Part shown: positions 1 to 6,900 of the stretch, piece by piece
Layout: every line of letters starts with the position of its first letter
Position numbering within the stretch: the first letter of the stretch is position 1
NCBI GenBank assembly: GCA_965372015.1
Contig: CBDVAP010000069.1
Location: forward strand, 1 to 14,659
Direction: 5' to 3'
DNA from: JACZSB01 sp965372015
GTDB lineage: Bacteria; Fidelibacterota; Marinisomatia; SCGC-AAA003-L08; TS1B11
Length of the DNA: 14,659 nt
Made by a program: the position numbers and the translations under genes
Notes under the pieces: model-generated
The model's input: only the letters and a program-made list of their open reading frames with translations
The model's database searches: none
What the model was told of the DNA's origin: nothing

Positions 1-604
1 GCCGGTCCAGGGCCACCGCGCCCCCGGTCCCATGCTCCTTGAAACCGAATTCCTTCCCCTTGCTCCGTTGCCACGCCTCCCAGCGCCGCTGGGTGAAAAA
101 ATAATCCTCCGGCACAGTTTCGATCCCGTGCTCCGCCCCGAACTTTTCCGCTCCATCGCCGGACATGAGCACGTGGGGTGACTTTTCCATCACCAGGCGG
201 GCCAGCTTGATGGGGTTTTTCACATGGCTGACCCCCGCCACCGCCCCGGCGGCCAGGTTGCTGCCGTCCATGATGGAGGCGTCCAACTCGTTATGGCCGT
301 CGGCGTTGAATACGGCCCCCTTACCGGCGTTGAACAGGGGCGAATCCTCCAGCAGGATGATGGCAGCCTGCACCGCGTCCAGGGCCGTGCCGCCGTCACG
401 CAAGATTGCGTAACCGGTTTGTAGGGCGGCAGTCAACTGCTCACGGTAGGTGGCTTCCAACTCCGGGGTCAGGCTCTCCCGGGTGATGGTACCGGCGCCG
501 CCGTGTATCACCAGGCCCCACTCGATCCGGGGACCGGTTTCCGGGGCACAAGCAGTCAATAGAACTAGCGCCAAACCGGTGGCGAGACTAAATCGGCGAA
601 TCAT
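1..604 (-). CDS. Isoaspartyl peptidase/L-asparaginase (T2 Ntn-hydrolase), lipoprotein form, 3' end cut by window
   Basis: It is expected to hydrolyse isoaspartyl dipeptides and asparagine, as in plant-type asparaginases that autocleave to expose a catalytic Thr. I translated the minus strand from ATG 604-602, preceded by GGAG at a 5-nt spacing; 201 codons are present. Residues 1-19 are a short basic start, a hydrophobic stretch and the lipobox L-T-A-C19, so the mature enzyme should be lipid-anchored in the periplasm or outer membrane. Family signatures follow: IHGGAGT (33-39), a GGTALDAV segment (71-78), FNAGKGAVFN (91-100) and ELDASIMDG (106-114). The autocleavage site is at the window edge as HGT193GGAVALD, so catalytic Thr193 is kept. 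Cytoplasmic relatives such as E. coli IaaA have no lipobox. The beta subunit (C-terminal third) is outside the window, so its integrity is unknown. The gene is divergent from dut. Confidence 0.93.
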   Translation of the reverse strand, partial: MIRRFSLATGLALVLLTACAPETGPRIEWGLVIHGGAGTITRESLTPELEATYREQLTAALQTGYAILRDGGTALDAVQAAIILLEDSPLFNAGKGAVFNADGHNELDASIMDGSNLAAGAVAGVSHVKNPIKLARLVMEKSPHVLMSGDGAEKFGAEHGIETVPEDYFFTQRRWEAWQRSKGKEFGFKEHGTGGAVALDR

Positions 605-737
605 ACCAACTCCTTTGATCTAAAAATGGACAGCACGAACCGGGTGGCAATCTATAAAAGTTTCTGCTATCCGGCCAAGTGCCGGTTCCACCGAATGGGC
701 TTTCCCGATCGGTTCGGTGTGGGCATTAAGAAATCCA

Positions 738-775
738 TGTTGTACCTGGAACTATTCTGCTTAAAATCGAATCCT
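738..775 (+). promoter_or_regulatory. Candidate sigma70-type promoter for a leaderless dut mRNA
   Basis: TTGTAC (740-745) is separated by 16 nt from TAAAAT (762-767), which matches the -10 consensus at 5 of 6 positions. Transcription from this -10 would start around 774-776, at or next to the dut ATG (776). This agrees with the absence of any Shine-Dalgarno sequence there. The -35 match is poor (3 of 6), so the call rests mainly on the -10 position. Confidence 0.35.
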
Positions 776-1213
776 ATGAAACTCTACCTGAAGCCACTAA
801 GCCAAACCGCCCGGGAGCTGTATTCCTATCACGGCCATTACCATCCCGGTGACGCCGGCCTGGACCTGTTCGTCCTGGAGGAGCAGACCTTCATGCCCGG
901 TGAGACCGCCCTGATTCACCTGGGGATCCAGTGCCAGCCGGACGACGGCCGGGCTTACCTGCTATTGCCCCGCTCCTCCATCTCCAAGACCCCCCTGCGC
1001 ATGTCCAACTCCATCGGCCTGATCGACGGTGGTTACCGGGGTGAGATCATGGCCGCCTGCGACCATATCAAGAGCCAGCCGTTCACCGTTCGCCGCGGCG
1101 ACCGACTGTTCCAACTGGTGGCCATGGACGGCTCACCCATCGAATACGAGTTGCGGGATGACCTGTCGGCGACCAGCCGTGGCGGCGGCGGTTTCGGTAG
1201 CACCGGCCAGTAG
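776..1213 (+). CDS. dut: Trimeric dUTP diphosphatase (dUTPase)
   Basis: It hydrolyses dUTP to dUMP and pyrophosphate, keeping uracil out of DNA and supplying the dTMP precursor. The 145-residue protein has the usual length of homotrimeric dUTPases and all five motifs in order: DAGLDLF (26-32), PRSSI (65-69), GLIDGGYRGEI (81-91), RGDRLFQLV (107-115) and the Gly-rich P-loop-like RGGGGFGSTG (135-144). D84 is the expected general base and Y87 the uracil-discriminating Tyr. The open frame extends upstream to ATG 626 (195 codons). I chose ATG 776 because the extra 50 residues do not resemble the family, neither 626 nor 737 has a ribosome site, and KLYLKPLS is a normal dUTPase N-terminus. No Shine-Dalgarno precedes 776 either, hence the leaderless idea. 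It lies upstream of groESL but is separated from it by the CIRCE operator. Confidence 0.95.
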   Translation: MKLYLKPLSQTARELYSYHGHYHPGDAGLDLFVLEEQTFMPGETALIHLGIQCQPDDGRAYLLLPRSSISKTPLRMSNSIGLIDGGYRGEIMAACDHIKSQPFTVRRGDRLFQLVAMDGSPIEYELRDDLSATSRGGGGFGSTGQ

Positions 1214-1223
1214 AAGTGCCTTT

Positions 1224-1250
1224 CTAGCACTCTAACCCTTAGAGTGCTAA
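1224..1250. promoter_or_regulatory. CIRCE operator (HrcA-binding site) of groESL
   Basis: CTAGCACTC, a 9-nt spacer (1233-1241) and GAGTGCTAA form the classic CIRCE inverted repeat (consensus TTAGCACTC-N9-GAGTGCTAA) with one mismatch, in the first base. The two 8-bp arms TAGCACTC/GAGTGCTA are perfectly complementary. It lies 11 nt after the dut stop and 139 nt before the groES start. HrcA repressor is known to bind CIRCE and release it on heat shock, so groESL here is predicted to be HrcA-controlled. hrcA itself is not in the window. Confidence 0.95.
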
Positions 1251-1389
1251 TTTTTCTACCATCCTCCCAAATATTATAAATAAATTTGGTGCTGCCTGAA
1301 AGCGGACTTTAGTCCTCGACAGGTGGCTTTCCCCGCATATAAAAGGGTTGAACAGGGAATTCAGGAATGCTAATTAAAGGAGATCACAG
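1251..1389 (+). promoter_or_regulatory. groESL promoter/leader with a hairpin and Shine-Dalgarno
   Basis: Just after CIRCE is an AT-rich tract (1269-1288). It contains TATTAT and also TAAATTTG (1281-1288), which matches the Bacteroidota-type -7 element TAnnTTTG; no convincing -35 element accompanies either. Further down, GGACTTTAGTCC (about 1304-1315) can form a small hairpin, with CCTG/CAGG able to close an outer stem. The leader ends in a strong ribosome site, AAAGGAG, 7 nt before ATG 1390. The exact start site is not determinable by eye. Confidence 0.45.
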
Positions 1390-1671
1390 ATGAAATTAAA
1401 GCCTCTGCATGATCGCGTCGTTATCAAGGCGGACGAATCGGAGGAAGTAACCAAGGGTGGAATCTACCTGCCGGATACCGCTAAAGAAAAGCCCCAACGA
1501 GGTGAAGTGGTGGCGGTGGGTCCGGGCAAGACCGAGGACGGAAAACTGGTCGCGCCGCAGGTCAAGAAAGGCGACAAGGTGTTGTACGGTAAGTATTCCG
1601 GCACCGAAGTCACTATCGATGATACTGAGTATCTCATCGTCCGTGAGAGCGATATTCTCGCAATCCTATAA
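1390..1671 (+). CDS. groES: Co-chaperonin GroES (Hsp10)
   Basis: Seven copies form the lid that caps the GroEL cylinder during ATP-driven folding in the cytoplasm. The 93-residue protein is of normal length. It has the N-terminal PLHDRVVIK signature (5-13) and a mobile loop around residues 16-34 with the GGIYLP GroEL-contact segment. The roof-loop region (GPGKTEDGKL), KKGDKVLYGKYSGTEV, and a terminal RESDILAIL are also typical. AAAGGAG with a 7-nt spacer fixes the start. It is co-transcribed with groEL, 40 nt downstream, under the CIRCE operator. Confidence 0.98.
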   Translation: MKLKPLHDRVVIKADESEEVTKGGIYLPDTAKEKPQRGEVVAVGPGKTEDGKLVAPQVKKGDKVLYGKYSGTEVTIDDTEYLIVRESDILAIL

Positions 1672-1711
1672 CCAGGCGGATTGAACCCCCTCTAAGGAAG
1701 GAAATAATTCC

Positions 1712-3340
1712 ATGTCAAAGATTCTGGTTTACGATGCTGAAGCCCGGCGGAACCTCAAATCCGGGGTTGACAAGCTGGCCGCGGCAGTCAAGGTGACCTT
1801 GGGCCCCAAGGGCCGCAATGTAGTAATCGATAAGAAGTTCGGCGCCCCCACCATCACCAAGGATGGTGTTACGGTCGCCAAGGAGATCGAACTGGAGGAC
1901 CCCTTCGAGAATATGGGTGCCCAGATGGTGCGCGAGGTAGCCTCCAAGACCTCCGATCTGGCCGGTGACGGTACCACCACCGCCACAGTCCTGGCCCAGG
2001 CGATCATTAACGAAGGGCTCAAAAACGTCACGGCTGGCGCCAATCCCATGGATTTAAAGCGGGGCGTGGATTGGGCCGTCACCAAGGTGGTGGAGTCCCT
2101 CAAAAAGCAGAGCCGCGAAGTGGGTGGTAAAGAGGAAATCGCCCAGGTGGGCACCATCTCAGCCAACGGCGACAATGAGATCGGCAACAAAATTGCCGAC
2201 GCCATGGAAAAGGTGGGCAATGACGGCGTCATCACCGTGGAAGAAGGCAAAACCACTTCCATGGAGCTGGATGTGGTTGAGGGCATGCAGTTCGACCGTG
2301 GGTACCTGTCCCCCTACTTCGTCACCGACCCCCAGGAGATGGAGGCCCAGCTGGAGGATGCCTATATCCTGATCCACGAAAAGAAGATCAGTGCCATGAA
2401 GGACCTGCTCCCCATCTTGGAGAAGCAGGCCCAGACCGGCAAGCCTATGCTGATCATCGCCGAGGACGTGGACGGCGAGGCCTTGGCCACCCTGGTGGTC
2501 AATAAGTTGCGCGGCTCTCTTAAAGTGGCCGCCGTAAAAGCCCCCGGCTTCGGCGACCGCCGCAAGGCCATGCTGCAGGACATCGCCACATTGACCGGTG
2601 GTCTGGTGATCTCCGAGGAACAGGGCTACAAGCTGGAAAACGCCACCCTGGCCTACCTGGGCACGGCCAAGCGCATCACCATTGATAAGGATGACACCAC
2701 TATTATAAAGGGTGATGATAGTACCAAAGATGACATCATGGCCCGCATCAACGAGATCCAGGTGCAGATCGATAAAACCACGTCCGATTACGACGAGGAG
2801 AAGTTGCGCGAGCGGCTGGCCAAGCTCTCCGGCGGCGTGGCCGTGCTGAGCGTAGGCGCCTCCACCGAGGTGGAGATGAAGGAGAAGAAGGCCCGCGTTG
2901 AGGACGCCTTGCATGCCACCCGGGCGGCGGTGGAAGAGGGGATCATCCCCGGCGGCGGCGTGTCCCTGGTGCGCGCCATCAAGGCCATCGACACCGGCAA
3001 GTTGGATAACGCCGATCAGAAGACTGGCGCCGAGATCCTCAAGAAAGCCCTGGAATATCCTTTGCGCCAGATCGTGGAGAACGCCGGCCATGAAGGGGCG
3101 GTGGTCTTCAGCAAGGTCCAGAGCAAGAAGGACGATTATGGCTTCGACGCTCAGGAGGAAGAGTACGGCCAGATGTTCGCTATGGGCATCATCGATCCCA
3201 CCAAGGTGACCCGGATAGCAGTGGAGAACGCGGCCAGTGTGGCTAGCCTGCTGATCACTACCGAGACACTGATCGCCGATAAGAAAGAAGAGGAAAAGGC
3301 CCCGCCCATGCCTCCGGGCGGCATGGAAGGCATGTACTAA
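1712..3340 (+). CDS. groEL: Chaperonin GroEL (Hsp60)
   Basis: A 14-mer ATPase that encloses and folds non-native proteins with GroES. It has 542 residues, full family length. The ATP site is intact: GPKGRNVV (31-38), D51 in TKDG, and the GDGTTT run with D86 (equivalents of E. coli D52 and D87, offset by one). The hinge/equatorial segment GGGVSLVRA and a downstream DQKTG Asp, equivalent to the catalytic D398, are present. The ribosome site AAGGAAGGA lies just before ATG 1712. The C-terminal tail is short, with a single GGM followed by EGMY, instead of the repeated GGM tail of E. coli. A long open frame opposite this gene (2159-3091 minus) comes from GC-rich codon bias and is not called. Confidence 0.98.
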   Translation: MSKILVYDAEARRNLKSGVDKLAAAVKVTLGPKGRNVVIDKKFGAPTITKDGVTVAKEIELEDPFENMGAQMVREVASKTSDLAGDGTTTATVLAQAIINEGLKNVTAGANPMDLKRGVDWAVTKVVESLKKQSREVGGKEEIAQVGTISANGDNEIGNKIADAMEKVGNDGVITVEEGKTTSMELDVVEGMQFDRGYLSPYFVTDPQEMEAQLEDAYILIHEKKISAMKDLLPILEKQAQTGKPMLIIAEDVDGEALATLVVNKLRGSLKVAAVKAPGFGDRRKAMLQDIATLTGGLVISEEQGYKLENATLAYLGTAKRITIDKDDTTIIKGDDSTKDDIMARINEIQVQIDKTTSDYDEEKLRERLAKLSGGVAVLSVGASTEVEMKEKKARVEDALHATRAAVEEGIIPGGGVSLVRAIKAIDTGKLDNADQKTGAEILKKALEYPLRQIVENAGHEGAVVFSKVQSKKDDYGFDAQEEEYGQMFAMGIIDPTKVTRIAVENAASVASLLITTETLIADKKEEEKAPPMPPGGMEGMY

Positions 3341-3341
3341 A

Positions 3342-3358
3342 CCCCGCCGATAGCGGGG
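3342..3358 (+). other. Hairpin directly after the groEL stop
   Basis: CCCCGC (3342-3347), loop CGATA and GCGGGG (3353-3358) form a perfect 6-bp stem one base after the stop codon. No T-run follows, so it is not a terminator by itself. It could protect the 3' end of the groESL message; this role is inferred. Confidence 0.5.
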
Positions 3359-3384
3359 AAACCTCAGCCTTTAAGGCAGAAACT

Positions 3385-3426
3385 AAGGCCGGTCCTGATT
3401 TTTTCGGGGCCGGCCTTTTTTGTTTT
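3385..3426 (+). terminator. Rho-independent terminator of groESL
   Basis: AAGGCCGGTCC (3385-3395) pairs with GGGCCGGCCTT (3407-3417) over 11 bp with one G-T wobble. An 11-nt loop lies between them and a T-rich tail (TTTTTT then G and TTTT, 3416-3426) follows. This is a textbook intrinsic terminator, placed 45 nt after the groEL stop. It isolates groESL from the AT-richer genes downstream. Confidence 0.93.
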
Positions 3427-3560
3427 GGAGGAGGTAAGGTCCGTAGGTTCTCAGAGCATTTTGGGGAGTTAGCGTTCATAGAAAAGGATAGTTGGATTGA
3501 TAGTTAAAAGCTGCTTATTTTCCTAGTGCCAAATTCCAATCATAAACTATTGAGGGGAGC

Positions 3561-4493
3561 ATGCCAGTAACCCGGAAGCAACTAGCCGCCTCTATTCTTT
3601 TTCTACTTTTGAATACAAGCATGATTTCTGCACAGAAGGTGACCGTTGCGGTTGTTGATCTTGAGGGTATTGGCATCTCCCAAGTCGAAGCAGTGGCCCT
3701 TTCTAATCGACTCAGGAATGAATTATTTCGTCTTGGCATCTTTAAGGTAGTTGATAGAGGTTTGATGCAGAATATTCTTGAGGAGCAAAATCTTCAACAA
3801 ACAGGGTGCACCTCCAATGAATGCTTGGTTGAATTAGGAAGACTGCTCGGTGTCCAACAAATGATCGGGGGCAGTATTAGCAAGATTGAAAATATGTTTT
3901 CTGTCTCAACTAGGGTTGTGGATGTTGAAACTGGTGAGGTAATAAGCGTCTCGGACTATGATAGGGAAGCCGGTTTAAGCGAGATTCTGACAAATGGAAT
4001 GAAAGAAGTGGCCCAGTCTTTGTCTGGTTCGGCTGATGAACCCGTTGCTAATCTGGTAGAGAGAGAAGAGTCGAAGCCGGTAGTAAGATCACCCGACCAG
4101 AGCTTAAAACGGTTTGCATTGGCCTATGGTTTGCTCAGCTATAAGGAGTTTTGGGATGAAGACCAATCTCGGGAGGGTTCATTTTTATTATTATCATTTC
4201 GGACAAGAAGAGCATTTGGATCAAGGTTCCCGATAAGGCCAGTGCTAACGACCTACTTCGATTTAGACACTGATAATTTGTTTATGTATTTACTTGAGGG
4301 CTCTTACTCTTTCGAAAGACGTATACTCCGCTATACAGTTCTACTTGGTGGCGGCTTGGTGCCAGGAAATAGCCATCTCTCGGGGGGCTCATTTAGTTTT
4401 CAGATTGAATTGATGCGTGGTCTCCCACTAATGATTGAGTGGCGTAGTATTGAGGGGTATCTAACTACTCTCGGAATTGGATTTGGACTTTAG
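3561..4493 (+). CDS. Secreted CsgG/HfaB-like protein with a beta-rich C-terminal region
   Basis: Function unknown; it probably acts in the periplasm or outer membrane. Residues 1-25 form a signal peptide (basic TRK, hydrophobic ILFLLL, cleavage probably after ISA). It is not a lipoprotein, as no lipobox Cys is present. Residues about 27-155 resemble the CsgG/HfaB/LpoB-type fold: VAVVDLEG start, helix ALSNRLRNELF, VVDRGLMQNILEEQ, a GC-TSNEC pair (C83, C88), ELGRLLGVQQMIGGSISK, and RVVDVETGEV. Pairs like C83/C88 recur in this group and might form a disulphide. A charged linker (160-182) leads to a region of alternating hydrophobic and polar residues ending in GIGFGL, suggestive of beta-strands but not assigned. 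GAGGGGAGC immediately upstream is a good ribosome site. Its base composition is lower in GC than groEL. The family assignment is from motif memory only. Confidence 0.7.
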   Translation: MPVTRKQLAASILFLLLNTSMISAQKVTVAVVDLEGIGISQVEAVALSNRLRNELFRLGIFKVVDRGLMQNILEEQNLQQTGCTSNECLVELGRLLGVQQMIGGSISKIENMFSVSTRVVDVETGEVISVSDYDREAGLSEILTNGMKEVAQSLSGSADEPVANLVEREESKPVVRSPDQSLKRFALAYGLLSYKEFWDEDQSREGSFLLLSFRTRRAFGSRFPIRPVLTTYFDLDTDNLFMYLLEGSYSFERRILRYTVLLGGGLVPGNSHLSGGSFSFQIELMRGLPLMIEWRSIEGYLTTLGIGFGL

Positions 4494-4585
4494 GAAATAG
4501 ACCGTTAGTCGAAATACCCGGCGCCTTAATCCCTAATAGTGGAATTGGCATGCCCCCTACGTTGGCCAGCTCTCAAGGTATAGGA

Positions 4586-4605
4586 AGCTAGAGCCTGGGC
4601 TAGCT
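4586..4605. other. Small hairpin in the intergenic region before the TA module
   Basis: AGCTAG (4586-4591) and CTAGCT (4600-4605) are perfect arms around an 8-nt loop. No T-run follows, so it is a poor terminator for the upstream gene. The rest of the 4494-4716 gap shows no tRNA-like fold or convincing reading frame. Confidence 0.3.
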
Positions 4606-4660
4606 CCACCGTCAATTTCCCTAGAACCATCCAACACCATCTGAGAATACACTTGTATCA

Positions 4661-4703
4661 ATGGAACAATTGTGGTACTTTCATGGTAAATATATGGAAC
4701 AAT
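4661..4703. repeat. Direct repeat ATGGAACAAT x2, candidate operator of the antitoxin-toxin operon
   Basis: Two exact 10-bp copies lie at 4661-4670 and 4694-4703. They are 33 bp apart start to start, about three helical turns, so both would face the same side of the DNA. A weak promoter-like pair (TTGTGG at 4670-4675, 17 nt, TATATG at 4693-4698) lies between and partly within them, and the antitoxin ATG is 14 nt downstream. Xre-family antitoxins commonly repress their own promoter, so this is a plausible autoregulatory site. That role is inferred. Confidence 0.45.
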
Positions 4704-4716
4704 ATTGGGGGGTGAG

Positions 4717-5106
4717 ATGTCAACACAAGGTCTTAGAGCTTTCGATACCGTCGCAGGGCAAGATTATCTTGGTTTTTATGAGGGTGACTCTCTAAAGTAC
4801 AACGCGGTTATCGGTGGGCTGCGATTTACTCGTGACGATGTGGCAAAAGCGACGAGAATTTCTTCTGGTTCGATCCGCTATGATCAAAAGATGCCCAAAG
4901 TGTTGCAAGATCGAATCGAAGAATGGGCTGTACTCCTGAATATTGTCGCCGAACATTTTAACGGCGATCGCCGGAGGACCTACACTTGGTTTACTACCTC
5001 CAATCCTTTATTGGGTGATATGACGCCTCGAGACATGATACGATTTGGTAGATATCAAAAGCTACGCAAATTCATTCTAAACGCCATAGCAGAAAACAAA
5101 CGCTAG
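4717..5106 (+). CDS. Xre/MbcA/ParS-type antitoxin
   Basis: Predicted cytoplasmic antitoxin that binds and blocks the RES toxin encoded next and may repress the operon. In the 129-residue protein a helix-turn-helix-like region (about 36-70: LRFTRDDVAKATRISSGSIR) precedes the toxin-binding module. That module is seen as LLNIVAEHFNGDRRRTYTWF followed by TSNPLLGDMTPRDMIRFGR, matching the family pattern NPxLGGxTPxDLL. I chose ATG 4717 over the in-frame TTG at 4705 because GGGGGGTGAG sits just before it as the ribosome site. The stop is 7 nt before the toxin GTG, so translation is probably coupled. Assignment rests on the C-terminal motif plus the RES neighbour, which is a strong combination. Confidence 0.85.
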   Translation: MSTQGLRAFDTVAGQDYLGFYEGDSLKYNAVIGGLRFTRDDVAKATRISSGSIRYDQKMPKVLQDRIEEWAVLLNIVAEHFNGDRRRTYTWFTTSNPLLGDMTPRDMIRFGRYQKLRKFILNAIAENKR

Positions 5107-5113
5107 TTATTTA

Positions 5114-6043
5114 GTGACTCCTAGGCGCAGTCTACGCAGGAGACCTTCAAAGCGTTCATCTAGGCAACCTCCCTCTGAACTTACACTGCTTGATCAATTC
5201 TCAAAAAAGGATATCCACGACTGGAAAACCTATCAGGATGGTCTCCTGAGATTTCATTGGGACTACTATAGTAACCTTGCCTATCAAAGGTCCAAAGTAG
5301 TAGATCAGATTCGGGACTCCTTACTGGAAGTAATAGACGGGCCATTCAAATTTTCTGGGTGGCAAAGGATAGTGAGAGCAAAGTATCTACTGAATCCTCT
5401 TTCATCAGAAGGAAGTATGGCTGATCCTGCTGGTGGAAGGTTTAATTACGGTGATATCAACCCAACACATTTTCCACCGTTTCCAGGTTTCTACATTGCA
5501 GTAGATAAAAAGACAGCTCTTCAAGAGACTTTTGGTGAAGGCAGTAGCTCAAAAAAAGCATTAGATGCCGCATTGACAGATTCAACTTCAATTTCATGCT
5601 TTTCGTTAAGCGGAGCTATTTGCTCAATTATCGACCTTAGAGATCAGCAGAAGCTTGATGGCTTCATTGATTGTATAAAAGACTTCACGCTCCCAGAAGC
5701 CCTCATTGAAGCAGCTAAGGCGATCGATTGGCCTGCTGGGGTGGTTGTAGATTTAAGTCGCCTTATGGGGAGTCTACTCGCTCCGAATTGGCGACTTTGG
5801 CCGATGCAGTTTGATGTGCCGCATCCATGCCAAATTTTCGGCCAGATTGTCGAGCAGTGCGGAATCGAAGGCATTGTCTATCCATCCAAATTCAGTGGGA
5901 AAGATTGTCTTGTTATTTATTATCAGAATTTCGATGAAGAAAATGGTTCTTATGTGCAACTGGATGATGAAGTCCCTACCGAAACAGAAATTCAAAGAGT
6001 GGATGCTAAGACATGGCGTCGAATGCATACAGTGACGGAATAG
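5114..6043 (+). CDS. RES-domain toxin, probable NAD+ glycohydrolase/phosphorylase
   Basis: Characterised RES toxins (MbcT, ParT group) destroy NAD+ or modify targets with it. The protein has 309 residues. The RES core begins at W-Q-R85-I-V-R, continues through the GGRFN box (107-111) and YIAVDKKTALQE138, and ends in GIEGIVYPS258. The Arg, Glu and Ser that name the family are therefore all present. It is longer than MbcT-like toxins, with a very basic N-terminus (seven Arg and one Lys within residues 4-17) and about 120 residues between the Glu and Ser. The only usable start is GTG 5114; an in-frame stop lies at 5087-5089 and no Met occurs before residue 102. No Shine-Dalgarno is visible, consistent with coupling to the antitoxin stop 7 nt upstream. 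Low GC (lines 5221 and 5581 contain 26 and 22 G+C per 60) suggests acquisition. Confidence 0.85.
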   Translation: MTPRRSLRRRPSKRSSRQPPSELTLLDQFSKKDIHDWKTYQDGLLRFHWDYYSNLAYQRSKVVDQIRDSLLEVIDGPFKFSGWQRIVRAKYLLNPLSSEGSMADPAGGRFNYGDINPTHFPPFPGFYIAVDKKTALQETFGEGSSSKKALDAALTDSTSISCFSLSGAICSIIDLRDQQKLDGFIDCIKDFTLPEALIEAAKAIDWPAGVVVDLSRLMGSLLAPNWRLWPMQFDVPHPCQIFGQIVEQCGIEGIVYPSKFSGKDCLVIYYQNFDEENGSYVQLDDEVPTETEIQRVDAKTWRRMHTVTE

Positions 6044-6131
6044 GATTAAGATCACTGATGAAGGCATATCTCCTCTGCATAGATTCTGCCATTTACATCC
6101 GAATATCTATCATGGATTCTGGTATTAAAAA

Positions 6132-6179
6132 GGGTAAAGTCCCAAAAGAGCCACTAAATGTTGACCCCTTACTTTACCC
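6132..6179. repeat. 9-bp inverted repeat between the toxin gene and trhA
   Basis: GGGTAAAGT (6132-6140) and ACTTTACCC (6171-6179) are exact reverse complements separated by 30 nt. No T-run follows. It could be a protein site or a long-loop hairpin; I see nothing that decides its role. It ends 12 nt before the next start codon. Confidence 0.4.
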
Positions 6180-6191
6180 ATTCGCAGTAAA

Positions 6192-6866
6192 ATGATACCA
6201 ACCAAAGACCCGCACGAATCCCGGCCAGGCAGACTCTACAGCCTGGGTGAAGAGATCGCCAATAGCCTGAGCCACGGCCTGGGAGCTGCGCTCAGTGTGG
6301 CCGGACTGGTGGTGCTGGTAGTGCTAGCCGCCAGGCTGGGCGATCCCTGGCGGGTAACGAGTTTTGCCATTTACGGCAGTACTCTCATCATCCTGTACCT
6401 GGCCTCGAGCCTGTACCACGGCATTCAAAATCAACGGGTCAAGCGGGTGCTGCAAACTATCGATCATGCCGGCATTTATCTCCTGATTGCCGGTACCTAT
6501 ACCCCGATTTTGTTGGTAAGTATGCGGGGAGCATGGGGCTGGGCCCTGTTCGGTGTTATCTGGGGATTGGCCCTTATGGGGGTGGTATTACAATCTCTCT
6601 CTTTCAAACACCTGCGCCGGGTTGAACTCTTCACCTACCTTATGATGGGCTGGCTGTGCGTCATCGCCTGGCGAGAGCTGTCCGCCAGCATTTCCTCCGC
6701 TGGCCTGATATGGATAGCCGTCGGCGGCGCCTTCTATACCACCGGTGTCATCTTCTATGTCTGGCACAAACTGCCCTATCACCACGCCGTCTGGCATCTC
6801 TTCGTCTTAGCGGGCAGCGCCAGCCACTTTTTCGCCATGCTCTTTCATGTCCTGCCGGAGGCGTGA
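6192..6866 (+). CDS. trhA: Hemolysin III/TrhA (YqfA) family seven-helix membrane protein (PAQR-related)
   Basis: Inner-membrane protein of the bacterial PAQR-like group. Members have been linked to membrane energetics and haemolysis, but the biochemical activity is not settled. It has 224 residues, normal length, with about seven hydrophobic helices. The family's putative metal site is intact: EEIANSLSHGLGA (20-32), SSLYH76, D91HAGIYLLIAGTYTP, and the C-terminal H198AVWH202LF. The start ATG 6192 has no recognisable ribosome site, and no alternative start nearby is better. It converges on the cNMP-binding gene with a 34-nt gap. GC content returns here to that of the flanking chromosome, so it marks the right edge of the AT-rich block. 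Confidence 0.9.
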   Translation: MIPTKDPHESRPGRLYSLGEEIANSLSHGLGAALSVAGLVVLVVLAARLGDPWRVTSFAIYGSTLIILYLASSLYHGIQNQRVKRVLQTIDHAGIYLLIAGTYTPILLVSMRGAWGWALFGVIWGLALMGVVLQSLSFKHLRRVELFTYLMMGWLCVIAWRELSASISSAGLIWIAVGGAFYTTGVIFYVWHKLPYHHAVWHLFVLAGSASHFFAMLFHVLPEA

Positions 6867-6900
6867 TGGCCCAATTGGCGGTCGGCCCTCTCACCGGTTA

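Noticed and set aside
626..775. Upstream in-frame extension of dut from ATG 626
   Set aside because: No ribosome site, no resemblance to dUTPase N-termini, and a probable promoter lies inside it.
2159..3091. 310-codon open frame antisense to groEL
   Set aside because: It lies entirely opposite groEL, shows repetitive Gly/Leu/His-rich composition typical of a shadow frame, and matches no family I know.
6132..6179. Intrinsic terminator of the toxin operon
   Set aside because: The 9-bp arms are 30 nt apart and no T-run follows, so I list it only as an inverted repeat.
6013..6195. 60-codon frame across the toxin stop and the spacer before trhA
   Set aside because: Overlaps the RES gene in another frame, no ribosome site, and no family resemblance.
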